DNA of 64,000 bases from Paraburkholderia sp. BCC1885 (lineage in GTDB: Bacteria > Pseudomonadota > Gammaproteobacteria > Burkholderiales > Burkholderiaceae), in the NCBI RefSeq assembly GCF_900996235.1, contig NZ_CAAJGM010000219.1, positions 1 to 64,000 of the forward strand. Reading direction: 5' to 3'. Shown one piece after another: positions 24,666 to 33,363 of the stretch; within the stretch, counting starts at the first letter, position 1; every line of letters starts with the position of its first letter. The notes under the pieces were generated by a model. That model ran no database searches, was not told where the DNA came from, and saw only the letters and a list, made by a program, of their open reading frames with translations. The position numbers and the translations under genes are program-made.

Positions 24666-25103
24666 ATGTCCACCATCCTGCTCGTCGATGACGAAGTCGA
24701 TTCACTCTGGCTCTTCAAGCTCGTGCTTGAAGAGCGCGGTCATCACGTGATGGTTGCGGAAAACGGCAGCGCGGCCCTGGAGAAAGCGAGCCGCTTTATC
24801 CCCGATCTGATCGTCACCGACTGGAACATGCCCGGCACCGACGGCGTGGAGTTGTGTCAGCGCCTGAAATGCTATCCGGCCCTTGCGCAAATTCCCATCG
24901 TCATGGCCTCGGGGCAGACGCCGCCCATGGAAAAATCGGTGCTATGGAATGTATTTATTCAAAAGCCCGTTGAACTCGACACGCTCGAATCGGCGATCGA
25001 TTCGTTGCTCCTGCAACGTCTTCCCGCTCCTGAACGCGGCGCTCACGTCCCCGCCCCGCCGGCCGCGCGCTGGCAACCGGTGCCGTGGAAACTCTGGGGC
25101 TAG
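24666..25103 (+). CDS. Response regulator receiver protein with short C-terminal tail
   Basis: Residues 1-118 are a receiver: ILLVDDEVD, IVTDWNMPGTDGVE, MASGQTPP and IQKPVELD. The last 25 residues are proline- and alanine-rich (APERGAHVPAPPAARWQPVP) and probably disordered, with no DNA-binding domain. It is the fourth receiver in the row. The stop codon overlaps the stop of the convergent MarR gene within CTAG. Confidence 0.85.
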   Translation: MSTILLVDDEVDSLWLFKLVLEERGHHVMVAENGSAALEKASRFIPDLIVTDWNMPGTDGVELCQRLKCYPALAQIPIVMASGQTPPMEKSVLWNVFIQKPVELDTLESAIDSLLLQRLPAPERGAHVPAPPAARWQPVPWKLWG

Positions 25104-25543
25104 CGGTCGACAATCCGGCTCAGGTTGCCGCGCACCCGCTGCAGCAACGCGATCAACTGCTTCGCCTCCTCGTCGCTAAAGCCGCTGAGGCCTTCCGCCG
25201 CCACTTCGTCGCCGACCTTGCGCGCCTTGCCGAGCGCCCGCTCCGCCTTGGCGGTCATCCGTACCTGCCGTTCGCGGCGGTCCTCGGGATTGCTCCAGCG
25301 CTCGATCCAGCCGCCCTCTTCCATGCGATCCAATAGCCGTCCCGCCGAAATCGGCGCGACTTCCAGCAGGTCCGCAAGGCGCGCCTGATTGACGTCCCCG
25401 TAATGCGCCAGATAGGCCAGCACACGGCATTGCGCGCGGGTGAGGTCGAGGCTCGACTTCGCGAGATCGTCGAAACGCTTGCCGGTCAGGCGGCCGACGT
25501 CCGAAATCAGAAAGCCGAAGCGCTCTTCGAATTGGGTTTTCAT
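25100..25543 (-). CDS. MarR-family transcriptional regulator
   Basis: The winged helix is clear: DLTRAQCRVLAYLAHYGDVN, QARLADLLEVAPISAGRLLD, and the wing NPEDRRERQVRMTAKAERAL with the conserved DRR. The length of 147 residues is normal. MarR proteins repress efflux genes and are released by small aromatic ligands. The gene is divergent from the DHA2 exporter at 25713, and a 10-bp palindrome between them (25666-25675) is a likely operator. It therefore probably regulates itself and the exporter. The start at 25543 (MKTQFEERFG) is set by family alignment. Confidence 0.9.
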   Translation of the reverse strand: MKTQFEERFGFLISDVGRLTGKRFDDLAKSSLDLTRAQCRVLAYLAHYGDVNQARLADLLEVAPISAGRLLDRMEEGGWIERWSNPEDRRERQVRMTAKAERALGKARKVGDEVAAEGLSGFSDEEAKQLIALLQRVRGNLSRIVDR

Positions 25544-25665
25544 CGCGCGATTATACGAAAGCCCGGCTAAACAGGCGTCCAGAGCAATCGTGGCCCGCAT
25601 GGCAAAGGCGCTACGCCACACTCGGACAGTTCCTGGTATTCGCGAGGTGTCCTGATCTATATACT

Positions 25666-25675
25666 AAGCATGCTT
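25666..25675. promoter_or_regulatory. Palindromic operator candidate between marR and the DHA2 gene
   Basis: AAGCATGCTT is a perfect palindrome flanked by near-symmetric TACT and ACTA. Its size and place in a divergent MarR/exporter promoter fit a MarR operator. Confidence 0.5.
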
Positions 25676-25712
25676 ACTATTTATTCGAACCTGAATCTCC
25701 CTCTCTTCGCAC

Positions 25713-27251
25713 ATGTCTTCCGACTCGCTATCCGGGAGTGCAGCCCCCGCGCTGAACCGGCCCATGATCACCGTGTCGATCATGCTCGCCACCTTGATGC
25801 AGACGCTCGACAGCACCATCGCCAACGTCGCGCTGCCGCACATGCAGGGCACGCTGTCGGCGTCGCAGGACGAAATCACCTGGGTGCTGACCTCGTACAT
25901 CGTCGCCGCGGCCATCGCCACGCCGCTGACCGGCTGGCTGTCGGACCGGTTGAGCGTCAAGCGGCTGCTGGCGTTTTCGATCGCCGGCTTCACGCTTGCC
26001 TCGGCGTTGTGCGGGCTCTCCGAGACGCTCACCGAGATCGTCGCCTCACGGCTGCTGCAGGGAATCTTCGGGGCGTCGCTGGTGCCGCTGTCGCAGTCCA
26101 TCCTGCTCGACATCAATCCGCGCGAGAAGCAGGGCCAGGCCATGGCCGTGTGGGGCATGGGCGTGATGGTCGGGCCGATTCTCGGGCCAACGCTCGGCGG
26201 CTGGCTGACCGATAGTTACAACTGGCGCTGGGTGTTTTTTATCAATTTACCGATCGGCGCCTTCGCGCTATTCGGTGTCCTGACGTTTTTGCCCAGCAAG
26301 GCGCCGCGCCACGACGTCAAATTCGACGCGTTCGGTTTCGCGACGCTGGCGCTGGCAATCGGTGCATTGCAGGCCATGCTCGACCGCGGCGAGCAGCTCG
26401 ACTGGTTCGGCTCGCATGAGATCGTCATCGAGGCGCTGCTGGCATCGATCAGCTTTGCGTTCTTTCTCGCCCACACGGCCACGGTCGGCAAAGGCTCGTT
26501 CTTCAAATACGAGTTGCTGAAAGACCCCAACTTCGCCACCGGCACATTCTTTATCTTCGTGATCGGCGCCGTGATGTACGCAACGCGGGCGCTACTGCCG
26601 CCGATGCTGCAAACACTAATGAACTATCCGGTCGCGACCACGGGTCTCGTCACCGCGCCCAGCGGCGCCGGTACGATGATCGCCATGCTGTGCGCCGGCC
26701 GCCTGCTCAAGCACATCGACGCGCGCCTGATGCTGCTCTCGGGGTTCCTGATCTCGGCGTTCGCGCTATGGCAAATGATGAACTACACGATCGTGTTGTC
26801 CGCGTCGGACATCGTGTGGCCCGGTGTGATTCAGGGTTTCGGACTGGGTCTGGTATTCGTGCCGCTGAGCGCGTTGACGTTTTCCACCTTGACGCCGGAG
26901 CTTCGCGCCGACGGCACGGCCACCTATAGCCTGATGCGCAATATTGGCAGCAGTATCGGTATTTCCATCGTGCAGACCTTGATGACGCGCGGCACCCAGG
27001 TCGCGCACGCGGATCTCGCCGCCAACGTCAACATCTTCAATCCGCTCATGCGGCCCATGCTGGAAAGCGGCTCACGCTACGACATCGCCGTGATGAATGC
27101 ATCGATCACGCAGCAGGCATCCATGATTGCGTATCTGAACGACTTCAAGCTGATGTTCGTGGCCACGCTGATGGTGGTGCCGCTCCTGCTGCTGATTCGC
27201 CCAGCCCGCAAGGTAGCGGATGCGTCAGTGGCGCACGCGGCGATGGACTAG
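25713..27251 (+). CDS. DHA2-family (EmrB/QacA-type) drug exporter
   Basis: The protein is 512 residues with about 14 hydrophobic segments. Motif D1-type DSTIANVALPHMQGTLSAS near residue 33, SDRLSVKRLL (motif A) and WRWVFFINLPIGAFALF (motif C-like region after segment 5) identify the EmrB/QacA branch of the major facilitator superfamily. It exchanges protons for hydrophobic drugs across the inner membrane. No EmrA-type adaptor or outer-membrane partner is next to it here. The divergent MarR gene is its likely repressor. Confidence 0.9.
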   Translation: MSSDSLSGSAAPALNRPMITVSIMLATLMQTLDSTIANVALPHMQGTLSASQDEITWVLTSYIVAAAIATPLTGWLSDRLSVKRLLAFSIAGFTLASALCGLSETLTEIVASRLLQGIFGASLVPLSQSILLDINPREKQGQAMAVWGMGVMVGPILGPTLGGWLTDSYNWRWVFFINLPIGAFALFGVLTFLPSKAPRHDVKFDAFGFATLALAIGALQAMLDRGEQLDWFGSHEIVIEALLASISFAFFLAHTATVGKGSFFKYELLKDPNFATGTFFIFVIGAVMYATRALLPPMLQTLMNYPVATTGLVTAPSGAGTMIAMLCAGRLLKHIDARLMLLSGFLISAFALWQMMNYTIVLSASDIVWPGVIQGFGLGLVFVPLSALTFSTLTPELRADGTATYSLMRNIGSSIGISIVQTLMTRGTQVAHADLAANVNIFNPLMRPMLESGSRYDIAVMNASITQQASMIAYLNDFKLMFVATLMVVPLLLLIRPARKVADASVAHAAMD

Positions 27252-27294
27252 CCCGGCGGGCTCGCACCGCAAGCAGGCCGCCCGGCGATGCGTG

Positions 27295-28035
27295 TCAGCC
27301 TTCGATACGCCGCCGCGTCACGCCGAGCAGGCCGGCCATTGCCTGCTGCGCGCCGCCTGCATCGCGGGCGCGGATCGCTTCGAACACCGCCGTGTGCTCG
27401 GCAAGCGAGGCGTTATACACCTCGGCCCGCTTCGCGTTCAGCCGCAACTGCGCTTCGAGCGTGCGTTCGATCAGCGTGCCCAGCGGAATCAGCAATTCGT
27501 TGCTGCACGCCGTCAGCACGCTCAGATGAAAACGCAGGTCGGCGCGCACCCACTCGTCGACATTGCGCGCAGCCACCATCGACGCATGCGCCGCGTCCAG
27601 CGCGCTGAAGGTCTCATCCGTGTAGGAAGCCGCCGCCAATGCCGCCGCGTATGGCTCGATCATCTCGCGCATTTCCTGCAGCTTGAGCGCGAACGCCATG
27701 GGTTCGGCCACGCGCGAGTACCAGTCGAGCACGTCAACATCGAGCAGATTCCACGCCTCGCGCGGCCGCACCCGCGTGCCGACCCGCGGACGCGACTCGA
27801 TCAGCCCCTTCGATGTCAGCGTGCGCAGCGCCTCCCTGAGCACCGTGCGGCTCACGCCGAAAGTCTCCATCAACTCGGCTTCGCGCGGCAGGATGGTTTC
27901 CGGCGCGTAGTCGCCGCGCAGAATGGCCGTGGCCAGCAGATGGGCGACACGCCCGTGCAGATCGTGCTGAATAAGTGCTCTCCCCGCCGGCTTCCGGCGC
28001 TCTTCATTGTCGAAACGACCGCGATTATCGGGCAT
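27295..28035 (-). CDS. dgoR: FadR-subfamily GntR regulator of D-galactonate genes
   Basis: The winged helix is ILPREAELMETFGVSRTVLR with EALRTLTSKGLIESRPRVGT, and the FCD effector domain follows with the metal-site helices (ADLRFHLSVLTACSN and NASLAEHTAVFEAI). The length of 246 residues is normal. It is divergent from dgoD and dgoT, and overlapping palindromes in the shared promoter (28082-28102) are probable binding sites. By analogy to DgoR it should repress the pathway and be released by galactonate; this is inference from context. ATG at 28035 is chosen as the start. Confidence 0.75.
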   Translation of the reverse strand: MPDNRGRFDNEERRKPAGRALIQHDLHGRVAHLLATAILRGDYAPETILPREAELMETFGVSRTVLREALRTLTSKGLIESRPRVGTRVRPREAWNLLDVDVLDWYSRVAEPMAFALKLQEMREMIEPYAAALAAASYTDETFSALDAAHASMVAARNVDEWVRADLRFHLSVLTACSNELLIPLGTLIERTLEAQLRLNAKRAEVYNASLAEHTAVFEAIRARDAGGAQQAMAGLLGVTRRRIEG

Positions 28036-28081
28036 TCGGGTGGTAACGCCTACTGCAAGGCATCCCACAACGCCGGCTGTC

Positions 28082-28102
28082 AATAGTACTATTAATAGTA
28101 TT
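28082..28102. promoter_or_regulatory. Overlapping palindromes, probable GntR operator
   Basis: AATAGTACTATT (28082-28093) is a perfect palindrome. ACTATTAATAGT (28088-28099) is another that overlaps it, and a further half site, AATAGTATT, ends at 28102. They lie between the regulator and dgoD and fit FadR-type operators. Confidence 0.6.
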
Positions 28103-28218
28103 AAAAGGCGATTTTGTTGTAGGATGTCAATCCTCAGATATCGCGCCGCCGGACCCTCCATGTCCGTCGGCATCCGCCACTCAAGGATTGGCCTCGCAGG
28201 CTCAAGGAGACACGCACC

Positions 28219-29367
28219 ATGAAAATCACCAAGCTCGAAACCTTCATCGTTCCGCCGCGCTGGTGCTTCCTCAAGATCGAAACGGACGAGGGCATCGTCG
28301 GCTGGGGCGAGCCGGTGGTCGAAGGGCGCGCGCATACCGTCGCGGCTGCGGTCGAGGAGTTGTCGGACTATCTGATCGGCAAAGACCCGCTCCTGATCGA
28401 AGACCACTGGCAGGTGATGTACCGCGCGGGCTTCTACCGCGGCGGCCCGATCACAATGAGCGCGATCGCCGGCGTCGACCAGGCGCTGTGGGACATCAAG
28501 GGCAAGCATCACGGCGTGCCGATCCATGCGCTGCTGGGCGGTCAGGTGCGCGACAGGATCAAGGTGTACTCGTGGATCGGCGGCGACCGTCCGAGCGACG
28601 TCGCCAACAACGCCCGCGCCGTGGTCGAACGCGGCTTCAAGGCGGTGAAGATGAACGGCTCGGAAGAGCTGCAGATCATCGACACCTTCGACAAGGTGCA
28701 GGGCGTCATCAACAACGTGGCCGCCGTGCGCGAAGCCGTGGGCCCGAACATCGGCATTGGCGTGGACTTCCATGGCCGCGTGCACAAGCCGATGGCCAAG
28801 GTGCTCGCCAAGGAACTCGACCCGTACAAGCTGCTCTTCATCGAAGAGCCGGTGTTGTCGGAGAATGCCGAGGCGCTGCGCGATATCGTCAATCAGACCA
28901 ACACACCGATCGCCCTCGGCGAGCGCCTCTACTCGCGCTGGGACTTCAAGCACATCCTGGCAGGCGGCTACGTGGACATCATCCAGCCGGACGCCTCGCA
29001 CGCGGGCGGCATTACCGAGTGCCGCAAGATCGCGTCGATGGCGGAAGCCTATGACGTCGCGCTGGCGCTGCACTGCCCGCTCGGCCCGATCGCCTTGGCC
29101 ACCTGCCTGCAGATCGACGCGGTCAGCTACAACGCGTTCATCCAGGAACAGAGCCTGGGCATCCATTACAACCAGGGCAACGATCTGCTCGATTACATCA
29201 AGAATCCCGAAGTCTTCAAATACGAAGACGGCTTCGTTTCGATCCCGCAAGGCCCGGGGCTCGGCATCGAAGTCAACGAGGAGAAGGTCCGCGAGATGGC
29301 CAAGGTCGGCCACCGCTGGCGCAATCCGGTGTGGCGTCACACGGACGGCAGCGTCGCCGAGTGGTAA
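28219..29367 (+). CDS. dgoD: D-galactonate dehydratase
   Basis: This 382-residue enolase-superfamily enzyme has the DgoD signature throughout: VKMNGSEE, VDFHGRVHKP (Asp183, His185), FIEEPVLSEN, IALGERLYSRWDFK and LHCPLGPIAL, with the carboxylate metal ligands and the His base in place. It removes water from D-galactonate to give 2-keto-3-deoxy-galactonate in the cytoplasm. AAGGAG precedes the ATG by 10 bases. The transporter gene follows. The kinase and aldolase (dgoK, dgoA) of the pathway are not in the window. Confidence 0.93.
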   Translation: MKITKLETFIVPPRWCFLKIETDEGIVGWGEPVVEGRAHTVAAAVEELSDYLIGKDPLLIEDHWQVMYRAGFYRGGPITMSAIAGVDQALWDIKGKHHGVPIHALLGGQVRDRIKVYSWIGGDRPSDVANNARAVVERGFKAVKMNGSEELQIIDTFDKVQGVINNVAAVREAVGPNIGIGVDFHGRVHKPMAKVLAKELDPYKLLFIEEPVLSENAEALRDIVNQTNTPIALGERLYSRWDFKHILAGGYVDIIQPDASHAGGITECRKIASMAEAYDVALALHCPLGPIALATCLQIDAVSYNAFIQEQSLGIHYNQGNDLLDYIKNPEVFKYEDGFVSIPQGPGLGIEVNEEKVREMAKVGHRWRNPVWRHTDGSVAEW

Positions 29368-29383
29368 GCCGCTGATGCGATGA

Positions 29384-29407
29384 AACGCCGCCTGCGGGCG
29401 GCGTTTT
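29384..29407 (+). terminator. Terminator behind dgoD
   Basis: The stem ACGCCGCC/GGCGGCGT is followed by TTTTT. It lies 17 bp after the dgoD stop, so dgoT expression needs readthrough or its own promoter. Confidence 0.75.
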
Positions 29408-29509
29408 TGCGTCGGCCTTCAGGCGACGCAAACGCGAGCAGCAGGAGTAGCAACGAGTAATAGCAAGCAGTACCTGGCAATATCACGCAATAAAAAGCAG
29501 GAGTGGCGA

Positions 29510-30802
29510 GTGGAGACAAGCACGTTCGAAGCACAAGGCGCGACCGGCAAGCGGCATCGTCTGCTGATGATGCTGTTCATTACCGTCGTCATCACCTATC
29601 TGGACCGCAGCAATCTGTCGATTGCGGCCACGGCCATCGCACAGGACCTGCAACTGGATGCGGCCCACATGGGGCTAGTGTTCTCGGCGTTCGGCTGGTC
29701 CTACGCCTTGCTGCAGATTCCCGGCGGCATGCTGGTGGACCGCGCGCGGCCCCGACTGATGATGGCGCTGATCATCGGACTCTGGTCGCTTGCCACCATC
29801 CTGCAGGGCTTTGCCAGCGCCTTCGTGCTGCTGCTGTCCTTGCGCGTGTTGCTCGGCGTGCTGGAGGCGCCGGCCTATCCGACGCTCAACCGCATCGTCA
29901 CCACCTGGTTTCCCGACAGCGAGCGGGCCCGCGCGATTGCCGTCTATACCTCGGGCCAGTATGTGGGCCTCGCCTTCCTGACGCCCGCGCTGGTCCTCAC
30001 CCAGCAGCATTTCGGCTGGCACGGCGTGTTCATCCTCACGGGGCTGATCGGCGTGGCATGGGCGCTGGTCTGGTATGCGCTGTACCGCGAGCCGTCCGAG
30101 ACGGCCGGGATCAACCAGGCGGAACTCGACACGATCCGTCGCGGCGGCGGCCTCGTCGAACTCAGCAGCGGCCGCGCGCCGCGCGTGCGCTACAGCGTCG
30201 CCGACTGGCGCGCCGTGCTCGGCAACCGCAAGTTGTGGGGCATCTATATCGGCCAGATCGCCGTGACCTCGACGCTATGGTTCTTCCTGACGTGGTTTCC
30301 CACCTACCTCGTCAAGTATCGCCACATGGATTTCCTGAAGGCGGGCTTCATGGCCGCCGTGCCGTTTCTCGCCGCCTTCGTCGGCATTCTGGCTTCCGGG
30401 CTGATCTCCGATGCGATGATCCGGCGCGGCGTCGCGGCCACGCTCGCGCGCAAGGTGCCGATCGTCACCGGGCTGCTGCTGTCCACCACGATTGTGGGCG
30501 CGAACTTCGTCGATAGTCCGTCGATGGTGATTCTGTTCATGGCGGTCGCCTTCTTCGGCAGCGGCTTTTCGTCGATCACCTGGGTGCTGGTGTCATCCAT
30601 GGCGAAAAAGGAACTGCTCGGCCTCACCGGCGGCATGTTCAACCTGATGGGCAACCTGTCTTCGATTTGCGTACCGATCGTGATCGGCCTGCTTGTCAAA
30701 GGAAATGACTTCGGGCCGGCGCTCGTGTTCATGAGCGCGGTCGGCGTGGTGGGCGCCTTGTCGTACCTGTTTCTGGTCGGGCGGATCGAACGTATCCGCT
30801 GA
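29510..30802 (+). CDS. dgoT: MFS D-galactonate/hexuronate transporter
   Basis: The 430-residue protein has 12 hydrophobic segments and anion:cation symporter family motifs: TYLDRSNLSIAATAI after segment 1, FGWSYALLQIPGGMLVDRAR and RVLLGVLEAPAYPTLNRIV. These fit DgoT/GudP/ExuT proton symporters of the inner membrane. The start is GTG at 29510 with GGAG 6 bases upstream. Its place behind dgoD makes D-galactonate the likely substrate, although glucarate or hexuronates cannot be excluded by sequence alone. Confidence 0.8.
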   Translation: METSTFEAQGATGKRHRLLMMLFITVVITYLDRSNLSIAATAIAQDLQLDAAHMGLVFSAFGWSYALLQIPGGMLVDRARPRLMMALIIGLWSLATILQGFASAFVLLLSLRVLLGVLEAPAYPTLNRIVTTWFPDSERARAIAVYTSGQYVGLAFLTPALVLTQQHFGWHGVFILTGLIGVAWALVWYALYREPSETAGINQAELDTIRRGGGLVELSSGRAPRVRYSVADWRAVLGNRKLWGIYIGQIAVTSTLWFFLTWFPTYLVKYRHMDFLKAGFMAAVPFLAAFVGILASGLISDAMIRRGVAATLARKVPIVTGLLLSTTIVGANFVDSPSMVILFMAVAFFGSGFSSITWVLVSSMAKKELLGLTGGMFNLMGNLSSICVPIVIGLLVKGNDFGPALVFMSAVGVVGALSYLFLVGRIERIR

Positions 30803-30815
30803 GCGCGACCGGTGT

Positions 30816-30871
30816 TCCGGAACGTTACGTGCGGCCGCGGATGGGGCGTCTCAGTAACGTAACATTCCGGA
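30816..30871. repeat. 14-bp inverted repeat behind dgoT
   Basis: TCCGGAACGTTACG (30816-30829) and CGTAACATTCCGGA (30858-30871) match in 13 of 14 positions around a 28-nt loop. No T-run follows. It may be an imperfect terminator or a binding site. Confidence 0.5.
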
Positions 30872-31032
30872 CGGAAACGGCCTAAAAACGCCACATGGAC
30901 GCTTCCCGGCATCTGACCCACGCGCTGCAAACCCTTGTCGAATAAGGGTTCTGGCGCGCCGCCATGGCCCTCACCTCACGCTTGGCCCACTCCTTGCTTC
31001 AACGCATACAAAAGACGATGCGAGAGGCAATC

Positions 31033-31335
31033 ATGGGCGAATATCTTCCTGACTATCTGATCCGCGAACAGGCGGCTGTGGGCGCGCTGGTGGTGTTCGG
31101 CGTGTTGCGCGTGATCGGGGCGGTAATGGCGTTTCAACGCGGCTGGCGCATCTCGACTGTCGAGAGGTGTTTCATCGCTGCAGCGATTATTTATTGCGCG
31201 CCGCAACTGTTCGATCTGCTGACCCAGCTCTACGGCTCGCATGCGGCCGGCGCCGAACTCGAAGGCAAGGCGAGCGGCTGTGCGATCGCCCTGTTCTGTG
31301 CGCCGATTCTCGGTCACAAGCTCGGTTTCGAATAA
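31033..31335 (+). CDS. Small membrane protein, 100 residues
   Basis: Two to three hydrophobic segments are seen (AAVGALVVFGVLRVIGAVMA, then RCFIAAAIIYCAPQLFDLL, then GCAIALFCAPILG). The start at 31033 has GAGG 5 bases upstream, which is better than the in-frame ATGs at 30964 and 31018. Such short polytopic proteins are common in Burkholderia genomes and lack known function. It is not clearly in an operon. Confidence 0.6.
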   Translation: MGEYLPDYLIREQAAVGALVVFGVLRVIGAVMAFQRGWRISTVERCFIAAAIIYCAPQLFDLLTQLYGSHAAGAELEGKASGCAIALFCAPILGHKLGFE

Positions 31336-31425
31336 GCCGCAAACGCTCCCGCGAAACCGTCTCGTGAATGGAACAGGCGAGCCAGCCGCCCGATCTCGGG
31401 TCAGCGCGGCAAAGCCACTGAGTGG

Positions 31426-31659
31426 ATGATCGAAGCGATGAAAACCAGGTTTCTGACGAAGCAGGCCGCATACCGTGGCGGCGACGTGCTGACGCTCAAA
31501 TCGGGCGGCCGGCCGATGACGGCCACATGGGTGGGACCGGTGGTGTTCGCGCCCGGCACGTGGCTAATCTGCCAATGGTTCGACGACGCCGGCGAACTGC
31601 GCCAGGAGATGTTCCCTGAAACGATGCTGGAACGGGTGCCCAAGGCGCTCGCCGCTTAA
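31426..31659 (+). CDS. YodC/DUF2158 family protein
   Basis: YRGGDVLTLKSGGRPMTATW is the conserved core of DUF2158, and GTWLICQWFDDAG with a short C-terminal helix completes it. The family is a small beta-barrel-like fold of about 60-80 residues with no established function. An alternative start is ATG 31438. The gene stands alone, with a terminator after it at 31709. Confidence 0.8.
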   Translation: MIEAMKTRFLTKQAAYRGGDVLTLKSGGRPMTATWVGPVVFAPGTWLICQWFDDAGELRQEMFPETMLERVPKALAA

Positions 31660-31708
31660 CGGGTAGTAGCGGGGCAACCGGCTCCTGCCGGGCGACCGTG
31701 TGTGTTCG

Positions 31709-31740
31709 CGCCGCGCAGGCATGCTGCGCGGCGTTTTTTT
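31709..31740 (+). terminator. Rho-independent terminator
   Basis: Arms CGCCGCGCAG and CTGCGCGGCG around a 5-nt loop are followed by seven Ts. It ends the DUF2158 transcript and lies 29 bp from the stop of the convergent copD gene. Confidence 0.85.
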
Positions 31741-31768
31741 GTTTCCGGCCAGGCGACGGCAAGCACGT

Positions 31769-32698
31769 TCAACCCAGCGCGACAAACGCCGGCACGCTGA
31801 GCGACAAGGCCGCGGCGGCGATAAACACGCCGATCATCGCCAGCGCTTCGAAGTAGAGCACGTTGGTGAAGGTGTGCGCGTCCATCGTCGACGCGGTGCG
31901 GCGCAGGCGCGGCAGCGCCGAGAAGCGGTTCAGTCCGCCGAACATCAGCGCCAGTGCGACCAGCGCGAGCTTGAGCGTCAGCACATGGCCCCACGTGCTG
32001 ATCTGAATCGCTTCGAACGACCCGTTCGAGCCGCGTACCGCGTTGAACACGCCTGTGACCAGCACTGCCACCACCGCGACCAGCGACACGTTCGACACCT
32101 GCATGGCCGTGCGGATCAGGATGCCGCGCGCCGTCGACGTACCGAGTGCCGGCAGTACCACGAGGCCGGCCGCGACGACGAGGCCTCCCCACACCGTGGT
32201 GGCCAGCACATGCAAGGTGTGCACGCCGATCGCGGCGGACGCCAGGCCGGCATCGGCCGCGTGTCCCAGCGACGCCTTGCCGGCCGCAATCGCGATCACC
32301 GCCAGCCACAGCAGCGCATTGCGCATCGTGCTCGCGTGCGAGGACATCGCGGTGAGCAGCAGCACCAGCGCGCCCACGAACGCGACGCTCCACGCGTAAC
32401 CCACATGAGTGCGCCCGAGCACCGTCGGGATCACGCCGAAGGCTTGCGGCAACGCGCTACCACTCATCGCCGCGGCCTGGTAGAGCAGCCAGCCGAGGTC
32501 GGCGAGCACCAGCACGACCGTGGCCGTCAGCATCGAGCGTTGCGCACGCAACCACGCGGGCCGCGCTGGCGCGACCTTGGCCTGGGCATCTTTCGCGAGC
32601 CACGCGCCGAGCAGCGCCGAACCGACCGCAAATGCAAACGCGACATTCATGAGCGCGGCCATGGCGACCTGCCCGATCCACAATCCGTCGACCCTCAT
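31769..32698 (-). CDS. copD: CopD-family copper resistance membrane protein
   Basis: Eight or so hydrophobic segments fill 309 residues. Family marks are WLLYQAAAMSGSALPQA, RTHVGYAWSVAFVGAL, HTLHVLATTVWGGLVVAAGL (the conserved His-rich segment) and STWGHVLTLKLALVALAL. CopD proteins lie in the inner membrane and help move copper, usually with CopC. No copC is adjacent: the 665 bp upstream hold no recognised gene. The start at ATG 32698 fits the family, though the ribosome binding site is weak. Confidence 0.8.
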   Translation of the reverse strand: MRVDGLWIGQVAMAALMNVAFAFAVGSALLGAWLAKDAQAKVAPARPAWLRAQRSMLTATVVLVLADLGWLLYQAAAMSGSALPQAFGVIPTVLGRTHVGYAWSVAFVGALVLLLTAMSSHASTMRNALLWLAVIAIAAGKASLGHAADAGLASAAIGVHTLHVLATTVWGGLVVAAGLVVLPALGTSTARGILIRTAMQVSNVSLVAVVAVLVTGVFNAVRGSNGSFEAIQISTWGHVLTLKLALVALALMFGGLNRFSALPRLRRTASTMDAHTFTNVLYFEALAMIGVFIAAAALSLSVPAFVALG

Positions 32699-33363
32699 TG
32701 GACCGCGACCGCGTCGGCGCCTTGAAGACGATGGCCGGTGTTGCAGGCCGTGGTCCACATGACAGGGTTGCGTCCGGCAGCAAGAGGCTGCGGCGTTGAA
32801 CGGAAAAAATCGGCTAGCTTCATGAAAGGCGAATGGCGTGTTGATACAACGGGAAGAAGGGTTACGCGCAGCGCAGCAAGACACCGGCGCCCCGGGAGTG
32901 TACGCTTCGATGGTCTGACTGCGGGTCGGTTCAACCTGAATGTGAATTTCGTGTCGCTCAACGTCGCGGCATGACTTGCGCGCCCGGCTCGCAAGTTGTC
33001 TGCAGGCGGGAGCCGCAAGCGAGGTCTGCGAGCGGTCTACAAGTGGTTCAAAGACGAGTCAGCGGAGGACTCGGAACGGCTCAGCAGCGGAGCTCAAAAG
33101 TGCGCTGATCCGCAGTCTCACCAACGGTCTCATCAATGGTCTCGCCAACGACCCAGAACGCATGCCAGGAGGCACCTGGGACATGGCCAATACATCACCG
33201 TGCCAATCTGTCACATCGGCGTTTACGAGGGGAACTATGCAGCCTGCGGCAAATAGTCACCATCACCCATCGATGTTAGAATGCTGCGTCGCCGCAGCCT
33301 CAGTCGCCCTCAAGCCGAACCGTCCGAAGTTCGGTCAGGTCCCCGAATTTGATGGAGTTACGC
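32699..33363. other. 665-bp intergenic region
   Basis: No convincing gene is seen. Three degenerate tandem 12-bp units (GTCTCACCAACG, GTCTCATCAATG, GTCTCGCCAACG) occur at 33115-33150. The region must hold the promoters of copD (minus) and of the cytochrome genes (plus), but no clear promoter boxes were found. Confidence 0.5.

Noticed and set aside
27295..29340. A 681-codon open frame on the minus strand covering both the regulator gene and dgoD
   Set aside because: Only the part below 28035 reads as a protein (the GntR regulator). The rest is the complement of dgoD, kept open by high GC at third positions.
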